Source: Ancylobacter novellus DSM 506
GTDB taxonomy: Bacteria > Pseudomonadota > Alphaproteobacteria > Rhizobiales > Xanthobacteraceae
Direction of reading: 5' to 3'
NCBI RefSeq assembly: GCF_000092925.1
Contig: NC_014217.1
Location: forward strand, 434,001 to 498,000
DNA: 64,000 nucleotides
Shown here: one piece after another, positions 39,579 through 48,610 of the stretch
Layout: each line of letters begins with the position of its first letter
Numbering within the stretch: position 1 is the stretch's first letter
Translations under genes and position numbers: made by a program
The notes under the pieces: model-generated
Told to the model about the DNA's origin: nothing
Database searches by the model: none
What the model saw: the letters and a program-made list of their open reading frames with translations, nothing else

Positions 39579-40456
39579 GCGGCGCGGTCCCAGAAATAGA
39601 CCTTGGCGGGTTCAGGCTCGAAGACGCGGGCGCTCTCGATGCCCGGCAGGCCGGCGAGAGCTCGGTACTCGGAGCCGAAGGCGACGTAGCCGTCGGTCTC
39701 GGCCATGACGGCGGGCTTGCAGGCGATGGGGTCGCGCAGCACGCCGAAGCCGGACTCGGTGCCGACGACGAAGGTGTAGAAGCCGTCGAGGTCGTCGAGC
39801 GAGTGCTCCAGCGCCTCACCGAGGCTGTCGCCGCCGCGCATGCGGTAGGTGAGGTAGGCCGCGGCGACCTCGCTGTCGTTCTCGGTGGTCACCGGCAGCC
39901 CCTCGCGGGCGAGCAGGCGGCGCACGCCGGCGTGGTTCGACAGCGAGCCGTTATGCACCAGGCACTGGTCCGGGCCGGTGGAGAAGGGATGGGCGCCGTC
40001 GGTGGTCACCGCGCTCTCGGTCGCCATGCGGGTATGGCCGATGGCATGGGTGCCGGACATGGTCTCCAGCTTGAAGCGCTTGGCGACGTCGGCGGGCAGG
40101 CCGACCTCCTTGTAGAGCTCCATGCGGGCGCCGGCACCGACCACGCGGACGTCAGGGGCGATGCGGGCCAGCGCCGCGCGCACGGTGGCTTCTTCCGCCA
40201 CCGGCACGCTCAGCACCGCGTGGGTGTCGCGCGGGGTGACGAGATGGCCGATCGCGGCGCCGAGGGCGGAAAAGTCCGTGCCGGCGGGGCCGCGCAAAGT
40301 GAGCTTCACGAAGCCCGGCATGCCGGCGCCATAGACGGCGAAGCCGGCCGAATCCGGCCCGCGGTCGCACATGACGTCGAGCATCTGCGCCACCATGGCG
40401 CCGAGCTCGGGTTCGAGCTTCTTGTCCTTCAGGAACAGGCCGACAATGCCGCACAT
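39575..40456 (-). CDS. glxB: Class II glutamine amidotransferase (GlxB; MgsA of N-methylglutamate synthase)
   Basis: Ntn-type glutaminase subunit (293 aa). The catalytic Cys2 is in MCGIVGLFLKDKKLEPELGA. The fold is supported by MCDRGPDSAGFAVYG, GTHAIGHTRMATESAVTTDG, HPFSTGPDQCLVHNGSLSNH and ENDSEVAAAYLTYRMRGGDS. In N-methylglutamate synthase this subunit would release methylamine from gamma-glutamylmethylamide; in a plain glutamate synthase it would release ammonia. It is the first gene of glxBCD-glnT and is preceded by a 224-nt gap with an AT-rich promoter-like tract. Confidence 0.93.
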   Translation of the reverse strand: MCGIVGLFLKDKKLEPELGAMVAQMLDVMCDRGPDSAGFAVYGAGMPGFVKLTLRGPAGTDFSALGAAIGHLVTPRDTHAVLSVPVAEEATVRAALARIAPDVRVVGAGARMELYKEVGLPADVAKRFKLETMSGTHAIGHTRMATESAVTTDGAHPFSTGPDQCLVHNGSLSNHAGVRRLLAREGLPVTTENDSEVAAAYLTYRMRGGDSLGEALEHSLDDLDGFYTFVVGTESGFGVLRDPIACKPAVMAETDGYVAFGSEYRALAGLPGIESARVFEPEPAKVYFWDRAA

Positions 40457-40536
40457 GGCGGAACTCCGGGGCAGGAGAGGGGGTCCCGATCCTTGTAGGC
40501 GAGGTGGGGCGGGACGTCAATGTAAGGGAATATAAT

Positions 40537-40551
40537 TTTCTTAGGAAGAAA
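40537..40551. promoter_or_regulatory. Inverted repeat in the promoter region of glxBCD-glnT
   Basis: TTTCTT-AGG-AAGAAA is a perfect 15-bp dyad 81-95 nt upstream of glxB, next to an AT-rich tract (ggaatataatttt) that could hold the -10 region on the minus strand. It differs from the GCCAAG array near the XRE-cupin gene, so another regulator may act here. Confidence 0.4.
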
Positions 40552-40575
40552 CTTCGGTGCCGATCCCATTTCTGT

Positions 40576-40665
40576 CGTCATCCCGGCCGGAGGCGAAGCC
40601 GAGAGCGGGATCGCTCTCCGATTGGCTTGCGATCCCGGATCGGCCTGCAGCCGTCCGGGATGACA
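40576..40665. repeat. Family B palindromic intergenic repeat, copy 2
   Basis: CGTCATCCCGGCCGGAGGCG at the left and CCGTCCGGGATGACA at the right, with internal GCGATCCCGGATCGG, matching the copy after cbbS. It lies between the XRE-cupin stop and the glxB promoter and probably ends the regulator transcript. Confidence 0.85.
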
Positions 40666-40680
40666 GCGACGGGAGACGGG

Positions 40681-41370
40681 TTACCCCGGCTGGCGCGGAT
40701 AGATGATGATCGACAAATAGGTCATCGGCCGCACCAGCAATTCCTCCGGCCCGTGATTGGCGGCGGAATCGAACAGCAACGAATCGCCGGGGCGAAGGTG
40801 GTAGGTGCGGTCGCCGTGGCGGTAGATCACCTCGCCGGAGAGCATGTGGATGAACTCCACCCCGGCATGGCGGAAGCCGGTATAGGACACCGCCTCCTCG
40901 CTCAGCGTGATCAGGTAGGGCTCGACCACCACGTCGCCGCCGAGCGCATGGCCGAGCAGCTCGTACTGGTGCCCGACCTTGGTGCCGCGCCGCTCGATGC
41001 GCACGCCCTGGCCGGCGGGCACATAGGAGCAGTCTCGCTTTTCCTCGAAGGTGGTGAACAGGGTCGAGATCGGCACGTTGAGCGCGCTGGAGATCGCCTG
41101 CAGCGTGGCGAGGGAGGGCGAGATCAGCCCGTTCTCGATCTTCGACAGCATGCCGACCGAAATGCCGGCCGCGCTGGCGAGGTCGGAGACGGTGAGCTCG
41201 AGCTCGCGCCGCACCGCGCGCACCTGCTGGCCGAGCGCCTGCTCCAGCGTGCGCTCATTGACGAGCGGCGCGCCCGACCCGGTGCTGAGATCCTCATTCG
41301 TCGTCTCTGCCTTGGCGGCCGGCCTGCGGGACGTGTCGGTCAAGTCTGGCTCCCTTTTCGACCGGACCAT
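40681..41370 (-). CDS. XRE-cupin transcriptional regulator
   Basis: Regulator (229 aa) with an N-terminal helix-turn-helix (residues about 40-95: LGQQVRAVRRELELTVSDLA, AAGISVGMLSKIENGLISPS, LATLQAISSALNVPISTLF) and a C-terminal cupin domain (about 155-215: GVEFIHMLSGEVIYRHGDRT, YHLRPGDSLLFDSAANHGPE). The cupin is the likely effector-binding part. The first 40 residues are polar and probably flexible. AAAGGG precedes the chosen ATG. It lies between glxBCD-glnT and the folate/sox genes and diverges from sthA; an ordered GCCAAG array sits just upstream. It is a good candidate for controlling the methylamine genes. Confidence 0.9.
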   Translation of the reverse strand: MVRSKREPDLTDTSRRPAAKAETTNEDLSTGSGAPLVNERTLEQALGQQVRAVRRELELTVSDLASAAGISVGMLSKIENGLISPSLATLQAISSALNVPISTLFTTFEEKRDCSYVPAGQGVRIERRGTKVGHQYELLGHALGGDVVVEPYLITLSEEAVSYTGFRHAGVEFIHMLSGEVIYRHGDRTYHLRPGDSLLFDSAANHGPEELLVRPMTYLSIIIYPRQPG

Positions 41371-41386
41371 GGGAGCCCTTTCGCCG

Positions 41387-41454
41387 GCAAAAGCCAAGTC
41401 TCGCAGAGCAAAAGCCAAGCCTTCGGGTGCAATCGACCGTCATCGAAGCTTGGC
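41387..41454. promoter_or_regulatory. Operator array in the XRE-cupin/sthA divergent region
   Basis: GCAAAAGCCAAG occurs twice as a direct repeat (41387-41398 and 41408-41419), exactly 21 bp apart, or two helical turns. An inverted GCTTGGC follows at 41448-41454, opposite GCCAAGC at 41414. The array lies 17-84 nt before the regulator ATG and 57-124 nt before sthA, as expected for a site controlling both. Confidence 0.7.
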
Positions 41455-41510
41455 ATTCATCGTGCATCGATGGGCGGCGATCCTGCTGCCCCAATGGTCC
41501 GGCGTCCTCC

Positions 41511-42905
41511 ATGTACGACTACGACATGATCGTCATCGGCAGCGGTCCCTCCGGGCGCCGCGCCGCCGTGCAGTCCGCCAAGATCGGCAAGTCGGTGCTG
41601 GTGATCGAGAAGGGCCGCCGCGTCGGCGGCGTCTCGGTCCACACCGGTACCATCCCCTCGAAGACGCTGCGCGAGACGGTGCTGAACCTCTCCGGCTGGC
41701 GCGAGCGCGGCTTTTATGGCCGCGCCTACCGGGTAAAGCAGGACATCGGCGCCGGTGACCTGATGGCGCGGCTGCACAAGACGCTCGACCACGAGGTCGA
41801 GGTGCTGGAGCATCAGTTCGCGCGCAACGGGGTGAAGAACGCGCGCGGCGAGGCGCGCTTCCTCGACCCGCACACCATCGAGATCACCGGCGAGACCGGC
41901 GAGATCGAGACGGTGACCGGCGAGCACGTCCTCATTGCCGTGGGCACCAAGCCGTTCCGCCCGGATTACGTGCCGTTCAACGGCATGACTGTGTTCGACA
42001 GCGACGAGATCGTCGACCTGCCCAAGCTGCCGCGCAGCCTGGCGGTGATCGGCGCCGGGGTGATTGGGGTCGAATACGCCACGATCTTCAGCGCACTGGA
42101 TGTCGCGGTGACGCTCATAGAGCCGCGCACGAGCTTCCTCGACTTCATCGACAAGGAGCTGATCGAGGAATTCACCCATGAGCTGCGCGACCGCAATGTC
42201 GGCCTGCGCCTCGGCGCGGCGGTCACCTCGATCACACTCGGCCCCGATGAACGCCCGGTGTGCAAGCTGGCTGACGGGCGCACCGTGCAGGCGGACATGC
42301 TGCTCTTCGCCGCCGGCCGCGTCGGCGCCACCGACCGGCTGAACCTCGACGCGGCGGGGCTTAACGTCGACCATCGCGGGCGGCTGAAGGTCGATCCGAA
42401 GACGCTGCAGACCGAGGTGCCGCACATATACGCCGCCGGCGACGTGATCGGCTTCCCCAGCCTCGCCTCCACCTCGATGGAGCAGGGCCGCGTCGCCGCC
42501 TGCCACGCCTTCGGCCTGGAGCCGCCTCCGCCGCCGGAGTTCTTCCCCTATGGCATCTATTCGGTGCCGGAGATGTCGACGGTCGGCATGAGCGAGGAGG
42601 AGGTGCGCAAGCGCGAGATCCCCTATGAGTGCGGCATCGCCCGCTTCCGCGAGACCTCGCGCGGCCACATCATGGGGCTGAGCAACGGCATGATGAAGAT
42701 GATCTTCTCGGTGAAGACGCGCCGTCTGCTCGGCGTGCACATCGTCGGCGAGGGCGCGACCGAGCTGATCCACATCGGCCAGGCGGTGCTCAACCTGAAG
42801 GGCACGATCGACTATTTCATCGAGAACACGTTCAACTACCCAACGCTCGCCGAGGCCTACAAGATCGCCGGCCTCGACGCATGGAACCGCATGCCGCGGG
42901 TCTAG
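41511..42905 (+). CDS. sthA: Soluble pyridine nucleotide transhydrogenase (Si-specific NAD(P)+ transhydrogenase)
   Basis: Cytoplasmic FAD flavoprotein (464 aa) that moves hydride between NADPH and NAD+. FAD motif: [23 protein letters not shown] motif: [18 protein letters not shown] near residue 180. FAD end: [20 protein letters not shown]. The active-site region reads [17 protein letters not shown]: the redox CxxxxC of lipoamide dehydrogenases is absent and the GTIPSKxLR form of SthA is present. Length matches SthA. It diverges from the XRE-cupin gene, and its stop shares a CTAG with the folD stop. It may convert NADPH from methylene-tetrahydrofolate oxidation into NADH. Confidence 0.92.
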   Translation: MYDYDMIVIGSGPSGRRAAVQSAKIGKSVLVIEKGRRVGGVSVHTGTIPSKTLRETVLNLSGWRERGFYGRAYRVKQDIGAGDLMARLHKTLDHEVEVLEHQFARNGVKNARGEARFLDPHTIEITGETGEIETVTGEHVLIAVGTKPFRPDYVPFNGMTVFDSDEIVDLPKLPRSLAVIGAGVIGVEYATIFSALDVAVTLIEPRTSFLDFIDKELIEEFTHELRDRNVGLRLGAAVTSITLGPDERPVCKLADGRTVQADMLLFAAGRVGATDRLNLDAAGLNVDHRGRLKVDPKTLQTEVPHIYAAGDVIGFPSLASTSMEQGRVAACHAFGLEPPPPPEFFPYGIYSVPEMSTVGMSEEEVRKREIPYECGIARFRETSRGHIMGLSNGMMKMIFSVKTRRLLGVHIVGEGATELIHIGQAVLNLKGTIDYFIENTFNYPTLAEAYKIAGLDAWNRMPRV

Positions 42906-43774
42906 GAACCCACCTGCCGCTTCGCCGCCGTCAGTGTGTTCGCCAGCAGGCAGGCGATGGTCATCGGGCCGACGCCACCGGGGACAGGGGTGATGGCGCC
43001 GGCGATGCCTTGCGCTTCCTCGAAAGCCACGTCGCCCACCAGCCGGTGCTTGCCGTTCGGCCCCGTGATCCGGTTGATGCCGACGTCGATCACGGTGGCG
43101 CCCGGCTTGATCCAGTCGCCGCGGATCATCTCCGGCCGGCCCACTGCGCCGATGAGGATGTCGGCGCGCCGGCACACCTCGGGTAGGTCGCGGGTGCGCG
43201 AGTGGGCGATCGTGACGGTGCAGTCCTCGCGCAGCAGGAGCTGCGCCAGCGGCTTGCCGACGATGTTGGAGCGCCCGACCACCACCGCCTCCAGCCCGGC
43301 GAGCGAGCCGAGTGCATCCTTGAGCAGCATCACGCAGCCGAGCGGCGTGCAGGGCACCAGCGCGTCGATACCCACCGCGAGCCGGCCGGCATTGACGACG
43401 TGGAAACCGTCGACGTCCTTGGCCGGGTCGATGGTGGACAGCACCGCCTGCGCGTCGATATGGCCGGGCAGGGGAAGCTGCACGAGGATGCCGTGCACTT
43501 CCTTCTCGGTGTTGAGCGTGGCGATCAGCGCCAGCAGTTCGGCCTGCGTGGTGCTCGCCGGCAGCTTGTGCTCGATGGAGGCCATGCCGGCCTCCACAGT
43601 CTGCTTGCCCTTGTTGCGCACATAGACGGAGCTGGCCGGATCCTCGCCGACCAGCACCACCGCGAGGCCCGGCGTCACGCCGGTCGCGGCGTGGAAGGCG
43701 GTCACCTCGCTCGCCACGCGCTTGCGCAGCTTCTCCGCGAAGGCCTTGCCGTCGATGATCCGGGTCTCGACCAT
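42902..43774 (-). CDS. folD: Bifunctional methylene-tetrahydrofolate dehydrogenase/methenyl-tetrahydrofolate cyclohydrolase
   Basis: Oxidises 5,10-methylene-tetrahydrofolate to the methenyl form with NADP+ and hydrolyses it to 10-formyl-tetrahydrofolate (290 aa). Catalytic lysine region: [20 protein letters not shown]. Other signatures: [47 protein letters not shown] and [18 protein letters not shown]. It is the last gene of the sox/mgd-purU-folD run, 11 nt after purU, and converges on sthA. Its place supports disposal of one-carbon units released by the sarcosine-oxidase-like enzyme. Confidence 0.97.
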   Translation of the reverse strand: MVETRIIDGKAFAEKLRKRVASEVTAFHAATGVTPGLAVVLVGEDPASSVYVRNKGKQTVEAGMASIEHKLPASTTQAELLALIATLNTEKEVHGILVQLPLPGHIDAQAVLSTIDPAKDVDGFHVVNAGRLAVGIDALVPCTPLGCVMLLKDALGSLAGLEAVVVGRSNIVGKPLAQLLLREDCTVTIAHSRTRDLPEVCRRADILIGAVGRPEMIRGDWIKPGATVIDVGINRITGPNGKHRLVGDVAFEEAQGIAGAITPVPGGVGPMTIACLLANTLTAAKRQVGS

Positions 43775-43785
43775 GCTTCGCCCCC

Positions 43786-44655
43786 TCAGTCGCGGAAAAC
43801 GACGGTGCGGTGGCCGTTTAGCAGCACACGGTCGTCGAGATGCCAGGCCAGCGCCCGCGCGAGCACGCGGCGCTCGATGTCGCGGCCCTTGCGCACCAGG
43901 TCATCAGCGGTGTCCTGGTGACTGATCCGCTCCACGTCCTGCTCGATGATCGGGCCTTCGTCGAGGTCGGAGGTGACGTAATGGGCGGTGGCGCCGATCA
44001 GCTTCACCCCGCGCTCATGCGCCTGGTGATAGGGCTTGGCGCCCTTGAAGCCGGGCAGGAAGGAGTGGTGGATGTTGATGCAGCGCCCCGAAAGCTTGGC
44101 CGAGAGCCCGTCCGACAGCACCTGCATGTAGCGGGCGAGCACCGCCACTTCGGCGCCGGACTTCTGGAACAGCTCCCAAAGCTGGGCTTCCTGCTCCATC
44201 TTGGTCTGCTTGGTGACCGGCAGATAATGGAACGGGATGTCCGCGAAATCGAGATGGGCGTAGGTCTCGCGCGGGTAATTGGCGATGATGCCGGCGATCT
44301 CCATCGGGATCTCGCCGATGCGCCAGCGATAGAGCAGGTCAGCGAGGCAGTGGTCGAACTTGGAGACCAGCAGCATCACCCGGCGCTTCTGGTTGCGCCC
44401 GCGCAGGCGCCAGTTCAGCGCGAACTTCTCCGCCACCGCCTCGAATTCCGCCTTCAGCTCCGCGATGGCCCCGGAATCGGCAGCGCGGTCGAACACGACG
44501 CGCATGAAGAAGCGGCCGCTCTCCGTGTCGTCGAACTGCTGCGCTTCCAGGATGTTGCCGCCGCGCTCGAACAGGAAGCTCGCCACTGCGGCGACGATGC
44601 CGGGGCGGTCGGGGCAGGAGAGGGTGAGGACGTAGGGCTCGGTCATATCGGTCAT
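43786..44655 (-). CDS. purU: Formyltetrahydrofolate deformylase
   Basis: Hydrolyses 10-formyl-tetrahydrofolate to formate and tetrahydrofolate (289 aa). An N-terminal ACT domain ([20 protein letters not shown], to about residue 85) precedes the formyltransferase-like hydrolase domain ([80 protein letters not shown]). A second ATG at 44646 is possible. It lies between the sox/mgd genes and folD, so the three steps methylene-THF to formate are encoded side by side. Confidence 0.97.
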   Translation of the reverse strand: MTDMTEPYVLTLSCPDRPGIVAAVASFLFERGGNILEAQQFDDTESGRFFMRVVFDRAADSGAIAELKAEFEAVAEKFALNWRLRGRNQKRRVMLLVSKFDHCLADLLYRWRIGEIPMEIAGIIANYPRETYAHLDFADIPFHYLPVTKQTKMEQEAQLWELFQKSGAEVAVLARYMQVLSDGLSAKLSGRCINIHHSFLPGFKGAKPYHQAHERGVKLIGATAHYVTSDLDEGPIIEQDVERISHQDTADDLVRKGRDIERRVLARALAWHLDDRVLLNGHRTVVFRD

Positions 44656-44731
44656 GTCGATCTCGTCGCAGCGCCGGCGGCGCGGTTTTAAGGGAGATGA
44701 GGTGTCAGGGGAAGCGCGCGGCGCGCCGCCC

Positions 44732-45355
44732 TCAACCTCGTCCCTCAGAACCCTGGTTTTCCAGACGCAGACCGTATTCGGCGGCGCTGGCGATCAGGAA
44801 ACGGGTGAAGCTCGCCTCATAGCTGCGCCCCACCAGCACCCGCCAGTTCTTCTCGCCGCTCCGCCACAGCGTCACGCCGATATGGGCGATGACGGTGGTG
44901 GCAGCGTCGCCCACATGGAAGGCGACCGGATCGAGGTCTATCAACGCTCCCTTGGCGAGCATGTCCGGCGCCCTGTCACCAGTGACGCTAAAGGTGACAT
45001 TGCCGTCGCTCTGCTCTGTCACCATGGCCTCGGTGCCAAGGATGGCGCGCAGCGTGCCGAAGAGGTCGGCGTCGGTGCGCGACAGCACGAGGAAGCGGCC
45101 CGGCGCGGTGCCGATGACGGTGGTGTTGCCCTCGATGGCGGCGTGCGGGCGGTCGGCCAGCGTGACCGAGAAGGCGCGGTTCAGGCGGTCGACCACGCTC
45201 GCCGCCTTGCCCGGCCGGGCGACGACGAGGGCGACGAAGGGCTCGGCGATGGAGGCGACCACGCCCGGCTCGCCCGCGACGCCATAGGCGCCGGCCGGCG
45301 GCAGCCGGTCGAAGGCGATCCCGGCGAGAGGGTCGTGAGACGAACGGTCAGCCAC
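44732..45355 (-). CDS. soxG: Sarcosine oxidase gamma-like subunit (MgdD of N-methylglutamate dehydrogenase)
   Basis: Small GcvT-like subunit (207 aa) of the heterotetrameric sarcosine oxidase/N-methylglutamate dehydrogenase family. Visible features are [60 protein letters not shown] and [20 protein letters not shown]. The start is a GTG at 45355 that overlaps the 3' end of the alpha-subunit gene by eight bases. No active-site residues are expected in this subunit. It is the fourth gene in the soxBDAG order. Confidence 0.9.
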   Translation of the reverse strand: MADRSSHDPLAGIAFDRLPPAGAYGVAGEPGVVASIAEPFVALVVARPGKAASVVDRLNRAFSVTLADRPHAAIEGNTTVIGTAPGRFLVLSRTDADLFGTLRAILGTEAMVTEQSDGNVTFSVTGDRAPDMLAKGALIDLDPVAFHVGDAATTVIAHIGVTLWRSGEKNWRVLVGRSYEASFTRFLIASAAEYGLRLENQGSEGRG

Positions 45356-48329
45356 GCAGACGCTCCCCTTGCGGATCGATGAAGGCCGGCGCGCAGACCT
45401 CTAGCTCAAATTCCTCGCCGCGCACCGGGTCATAGGCGCGCACCCGGTCGCCGATGCGTTTCGCCCCGCCCTTGAGCAGGCCGAGGCCGATCCAGTGGCC
45501 GAGCTGCGGTGAATAGGCGACGGAGGTCATGTAGCCCTCGTCATGCGCCGTGTCGGCCGGCGCGCCGAGGCCGAGGAAATGCGCGCCTGCGCGCAGGCGC
45601 TTCGTCCGGTCCGCCGGCCGGAAGCCGACGAGGCTCGGGCGGTCGGGGTCGACGAGGCCCGGCCGGCCGGCCATGACGCGGCCAATATAATCCTTCTTGG
45701 CCGAGGCCATGCGGCCGAGGCCGAGATCGCCGGCCGTGGTCTGGCCGGACAATTCGTTGCCGGAGACGTGGCCCTTCTCGATGCGCATCACGCCGAGCGC
45801 CTCGGTGCCGTAGGGGGTGATGCCGTATTCGTGGCCGGCCTGCATCAGCGCCTGCGCCAGCTTCGCTCCCTGCCGGGCCGGCACGGCGATCTCATAGCCG
45901 AGCTCGCCGGAGAAGGAGAGGCGGAAGAGGCGCGCCTTCACCCCGCCCATCACCGTGCCTTCGATCGCGCCCATGAAGGGCAGGGCGGCATCGGACACAT
46001 CGACGCCCTTGTCGACGACGCGGGACAGCACGGTGCGCGCCACCGGGCCGGCGATGGCGATCTGCGCCCAGTGCTCGGAGACCGAGGCGAGCGAGACGTC
46101 GAGTTCCGGCCACAGCACCTGCAGGCAGAATTCGAGATGCTGGAAGACCTTGGCGGCGTTCGCCGTGGTCGTGGTCATCACATAGTGCTCGGGCGCCAGC
46201 CGGGCGGTGGTGCCGTCGTCCATCACCATGCCGTCCTCGCGCAGCATGACGCCGTAGCGCGCCTTGCCGACGGCAAGTGTCGAGAAGGTGTTGATGTAGA
46301 CGCGGTCGAGGAAGGCGCCGACGTCCGGGCCTTGCAGGTCGATCTTGCCGAAGGTCGAGACGTCGATCAGCCCGACCGACGAGCGCACCGCCTTGACCTC
46401 GCGGGTGACGGTCTCCAGCCAGTCCTTCTCGCCCTTGCGCGGGAAATATTGCGCGCGCAGCCACGGGCCGGTCTCGACGAAGACCGCGCCCTGCCTGGCC
46501 GCCCATTCATGGGTGGGCGTCAGGCGCACGGGGCGAAAATCCTTGCCCCGGTGATGCCCGGCCAGCGCGCCCAGGGAGACGGGCGTGTAGGGCGGGCGGA
46601 AGATCGTCGTGCCGGTCTCGGCGATGGAAGCGCCGGTCAGCTCGGCCATGATGGCGAGGCCGGTGACATTGGAGGTGCGGCCCTGGTCGGTCGCCATGCC
46701 GAGCGTCGTATAACGCTTGAGATGCTCGACCGAGCGGAAGCCCTCGCGATGGGCGATGCCGACATCCTTGGCGGTGACGTCGTTCTGCAGGTCGACGAAG
46801 GCGGCCCCCTTCGAGTCCGCCACATGCCAGAAGGGCTTGAGGGCGGTGCTTTCCTCGCTCGTATGCGGCACGTCGAGCGGCGGCACCGGGAAGCCGAGCG
46901 CCTCCGCGGCTTCGGCGCCCTGCTGCGCGCCTTCCTTCAGGATGGCGCCCAGGGCGAAGCTGCCATTCGCCGCGCCGGCGACCGCGAGGCCGGGCGGCGT
47001 GCTGCCGGGCACGAAGGCCGCGACGGCCTCGTTCCACACCGGCTTGCCGCCGTGATGGCAGGTGAGGTGGACGGCCGGCGACCAGCCGCCGGAGACGGCG
47101 AGCGTGTCGATATAGAGCGTTTCGCGCCCGCGCCCGGAGGCGGCGACGTCGATGGTGCGCAGCTTCTTGCCGTGGGTGGCGATCACGCGCGCGCCGGTGA
47201 AGATCCGGATGCCCTTCGCCTTCGCAGCCTCGGTCAGCACTGAGGCAACGTCGCCGCGCACATCGACGATGGCCTCGACATTGGCGCCGGCGGCCTGCGC
47301 CGCCAGCATGCCGCGCCAGGCGGCGTCGTTATTGGCGAAGAGGGCGACGTGTCGGCCCGGCCGCACGGCGAAGCGCTGCACATAGGTGCCGACCGCGCCG
47401 GCCAGCATCACGCCCGGTCGGTCATTGCCGCCGAAGACGATGGGCCGCTCGGTGGCGCCGGCCGCCAGCACGGCGCGCCGCGCCACGATACGCCAGAACC
47501 TGTGGCGCGGCTGGAAGGGCGCCGGCACGCGCAGATGATCGCCCACCTTCTCCAGCGCGCCATAGGTGCCGCCGTCATAGACGCCGAACACGGTGGTGCG
47601 AGGCATCACCCGCACATTGGGCAGGCTCGCCAGCTCGGCGGCGACATGGGCGGCGTAGGCGGCGCCCGGCTGCCCGCCGATCTCGTGGACCTCGGCATTC
47701 AGGCGACCGCCGGGCAGGAAGTCCTCGTCGGCGAGGATGACGCGGGCGCCGGTGCGCCCGGCGGCGAGCGCCGCCATCAGCCCGGCCGGGCCGGCGCCGA
47801 TCACCAGCACGTCGCAGAAGGTGGTGGCCTTCTCATAATGGTCGGGGTCATTGCCTTCGGCTGCGCGGCCGAGGCCGGCGGCGCGGCGGATGAAGGGCTC
47901 GTAGAGCTTCTCCCACGCCTTCGCCGGCCACATGAAGGTCTTGTAATAGAAGCCGGCGCCGAGGAAGGGCGAAACGAGCCGGTTCACGCTCAGCACGTCG
48001 AGGCCGAGCGAGGGCCAGCGGTTCTGGCTGGTCGCCTCCAGCCCGTCATAGAGCTCGGCGACGGTGGCGCGGGTGTTGGGCTCGCGCCGGCCGCCGTCGC
48101 GCAGCTCGACCAGCGCGTTCGGCTCCTCCGCGCCGGCGGAGAAGATGCCGCGCGGGCGATGGTACTTGAACGAGCGGCCGACCAGGCGCACGCCGTTCGC
48201 CAGCAGCGCCGAGGCCAGCGTGTCGCCGGCATGGCCACGATAGCGGCGGCCGTCGAAGAAGAAGTCGAGCACCTGCGAGCGGTCGATCAGGCCGCCGGCA
48301 TCGAGACGGTTGCGCTGGGCGCGGCTCAT
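45348..48329 (-). CDS. soxA: Sarcosine oxidase alpha-like subunit (MgdC of N-methylglutamate dehydrogenase)
   Basis: Large subunit (993 aa). The N-terminal 2Fe-2S-ferredoxin-like region (FDGRRYRGHAGDTLASALLA, GRSFKYHRPRGIFSAG) lacks cluster cysteines, as in this family. A dinucleotide domain follows (DVLVIGAGPAGLMAALAAGR, about residue 165), then a GcvT-like tetrahydrofolate domain from about 590 (VGLIDVSTFGKIDLQGPDVG, FSGELGYEIAVPARQG, GVMRIEKGHVSGNELSGQTT). It transfers the oxidised methyl carbon to folate. The ATG overlaps the delta-subunit stop (ATGA). Sarcosine oxidase and N-methylglutamate dehydrogenase cannot be told apart from these motifs; context favours the latter. Confidence 0.94.
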   Translation of the reverse strand: MSRAQRNRLDAGGLIDRSQVLDFFFDGRRYRGHAGDTLASALLANGVRLVGRSFKYHRPRGIFSAGAEEPNALVELRDGGRREPNTRATVAELYDGLEATSQNRWPSLGLDVLSVNRLVSPFLGAGFYYKTFMWPAKAWEKLYEPFIRRAAGLGRAAEGNDPDHYEKATTFCDVLVIGAGPAGLMAALAAGRTGARVILADEDFLPGGRLNAEVHEIGGQPGAAYAAHVAAELASLPNVRVMPRTTVFGVYDGGTYGALEKVGDHLRVPAPFQPRHRFWRIVARRAVLAAGATERPIVFGGNDRPGVMLAGAVGTYVQRFAVRPGRHVALFANNDAAWRGMLAAQAAGANVEAIVDVRGDVASVLTEAAKAKGIRIFTGARVIATHGKKLRTIDVAASGRGRETLYIDTLAVSGGWSPAVHLTCHHGGKPVWNEAVAAFVPGSTPPGLAVAGAANGSFALGAILKEGAQQGAEAAEALGFPVPPLDVPHTSEESTALKPFWHVADSKGAAFVDLQNDVTAKDVGIAHREGFRSVEHLKRYTTLGMATDQGRTSNVTGLAIMAELTGASIAETGTTIFRPPYTPVSLGALAGHHRGKDFRPVRLTPTHEWAARQGAVFVETGPWLRAQYFPRKGEKDWLETVTREVKAVRSSVGLIDVSTFGKIDLQGPDVGAFLDRVYINTFSTLAVGKARYGVMLREDGMVMDDGTTARLAPEHYVMTTTTANAAKVFQHLEFCLQVLWPELDVSLASVSEHWAQIAIAGPVARTVLSRVVDKGVDVSDAALPFMGAIEGTVMGGVKARLFRLSFSGELGYEIAVPARQGAKLAQALMQAGHEYGITPYGTEALGVMRIEKGHVSGNELSGQTTAGDLGLGRMASAKKDYIGRVMAGRPGLVDPDRPSLVGFRPADRTKRLRAGAHFLGLGAPADTAHDEGYMTSVAYSPQLGHWIGLGLLKGGAKRIGDRVRAYDPVRGEEFELEVCAPAFIDPQGERLRG

Positions 48330-48610
48330 GCGGCGTCTCCCGCCGGCGTGTCGGCCTCGCGCGCGGCGCGGGCGCCGGCGATGGCATGGGTGCGGGTGTC
48401 GCGCTCGACCTTCAGCCACTGGCGGCAGCCATTGGCGTGGTACCACCACTCGATGTGGGCGCCGGCCGGGTTGTCGCGCAGGTAGACGTAGTCGTGGAAG
48501 CGCTGCTCCGCGTCCTCGGCGGCGGGATCGGGCCGCGCCGGCGTGGCGTCGCCGAGATAGGCGAACTCGTGGGCGTCGCGCTCGCCGCAATAGGGGCAGG
48601 GAATGCGCAT
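48326..48610 (-). CDS. soxD: Sarcosine oxidase delta-like subunit (MgdB of N-methylglutamate dehydrogenase)
   Basis: Small zinc-binding subunit (94 aa). MRIPCPYCGERDAHEFAYLG supplies two cysteines and a His, and HIEWWYHANGCRQWLKVERD the third cysteine, the usual zinc-ligand set. The family signature YVYLRDNPAGAHIEWWYH is intact. Start and stop overlap both neighbours (TGATG with soxB and ATGA with soxA), so synthesis is tightly coupled. Confidence 0.93.
   Translation of the reverse strand: MRIPCPYCGERDAHEFAYLGDATPARPDPAAEDAEQRFHDYVYLRDNPAGAHIEWWYHANGCRQWLKVERDTRTHAIAGARAAREADTPAGDAA

Noticed and set aside
41511..42905. Dihydrolipoamide dehydrogenase or mercuric reductase
   Set aside because: The redox-active CxxxxC is absent ([13 protein letters not shown]) and the sequence follows SthA.
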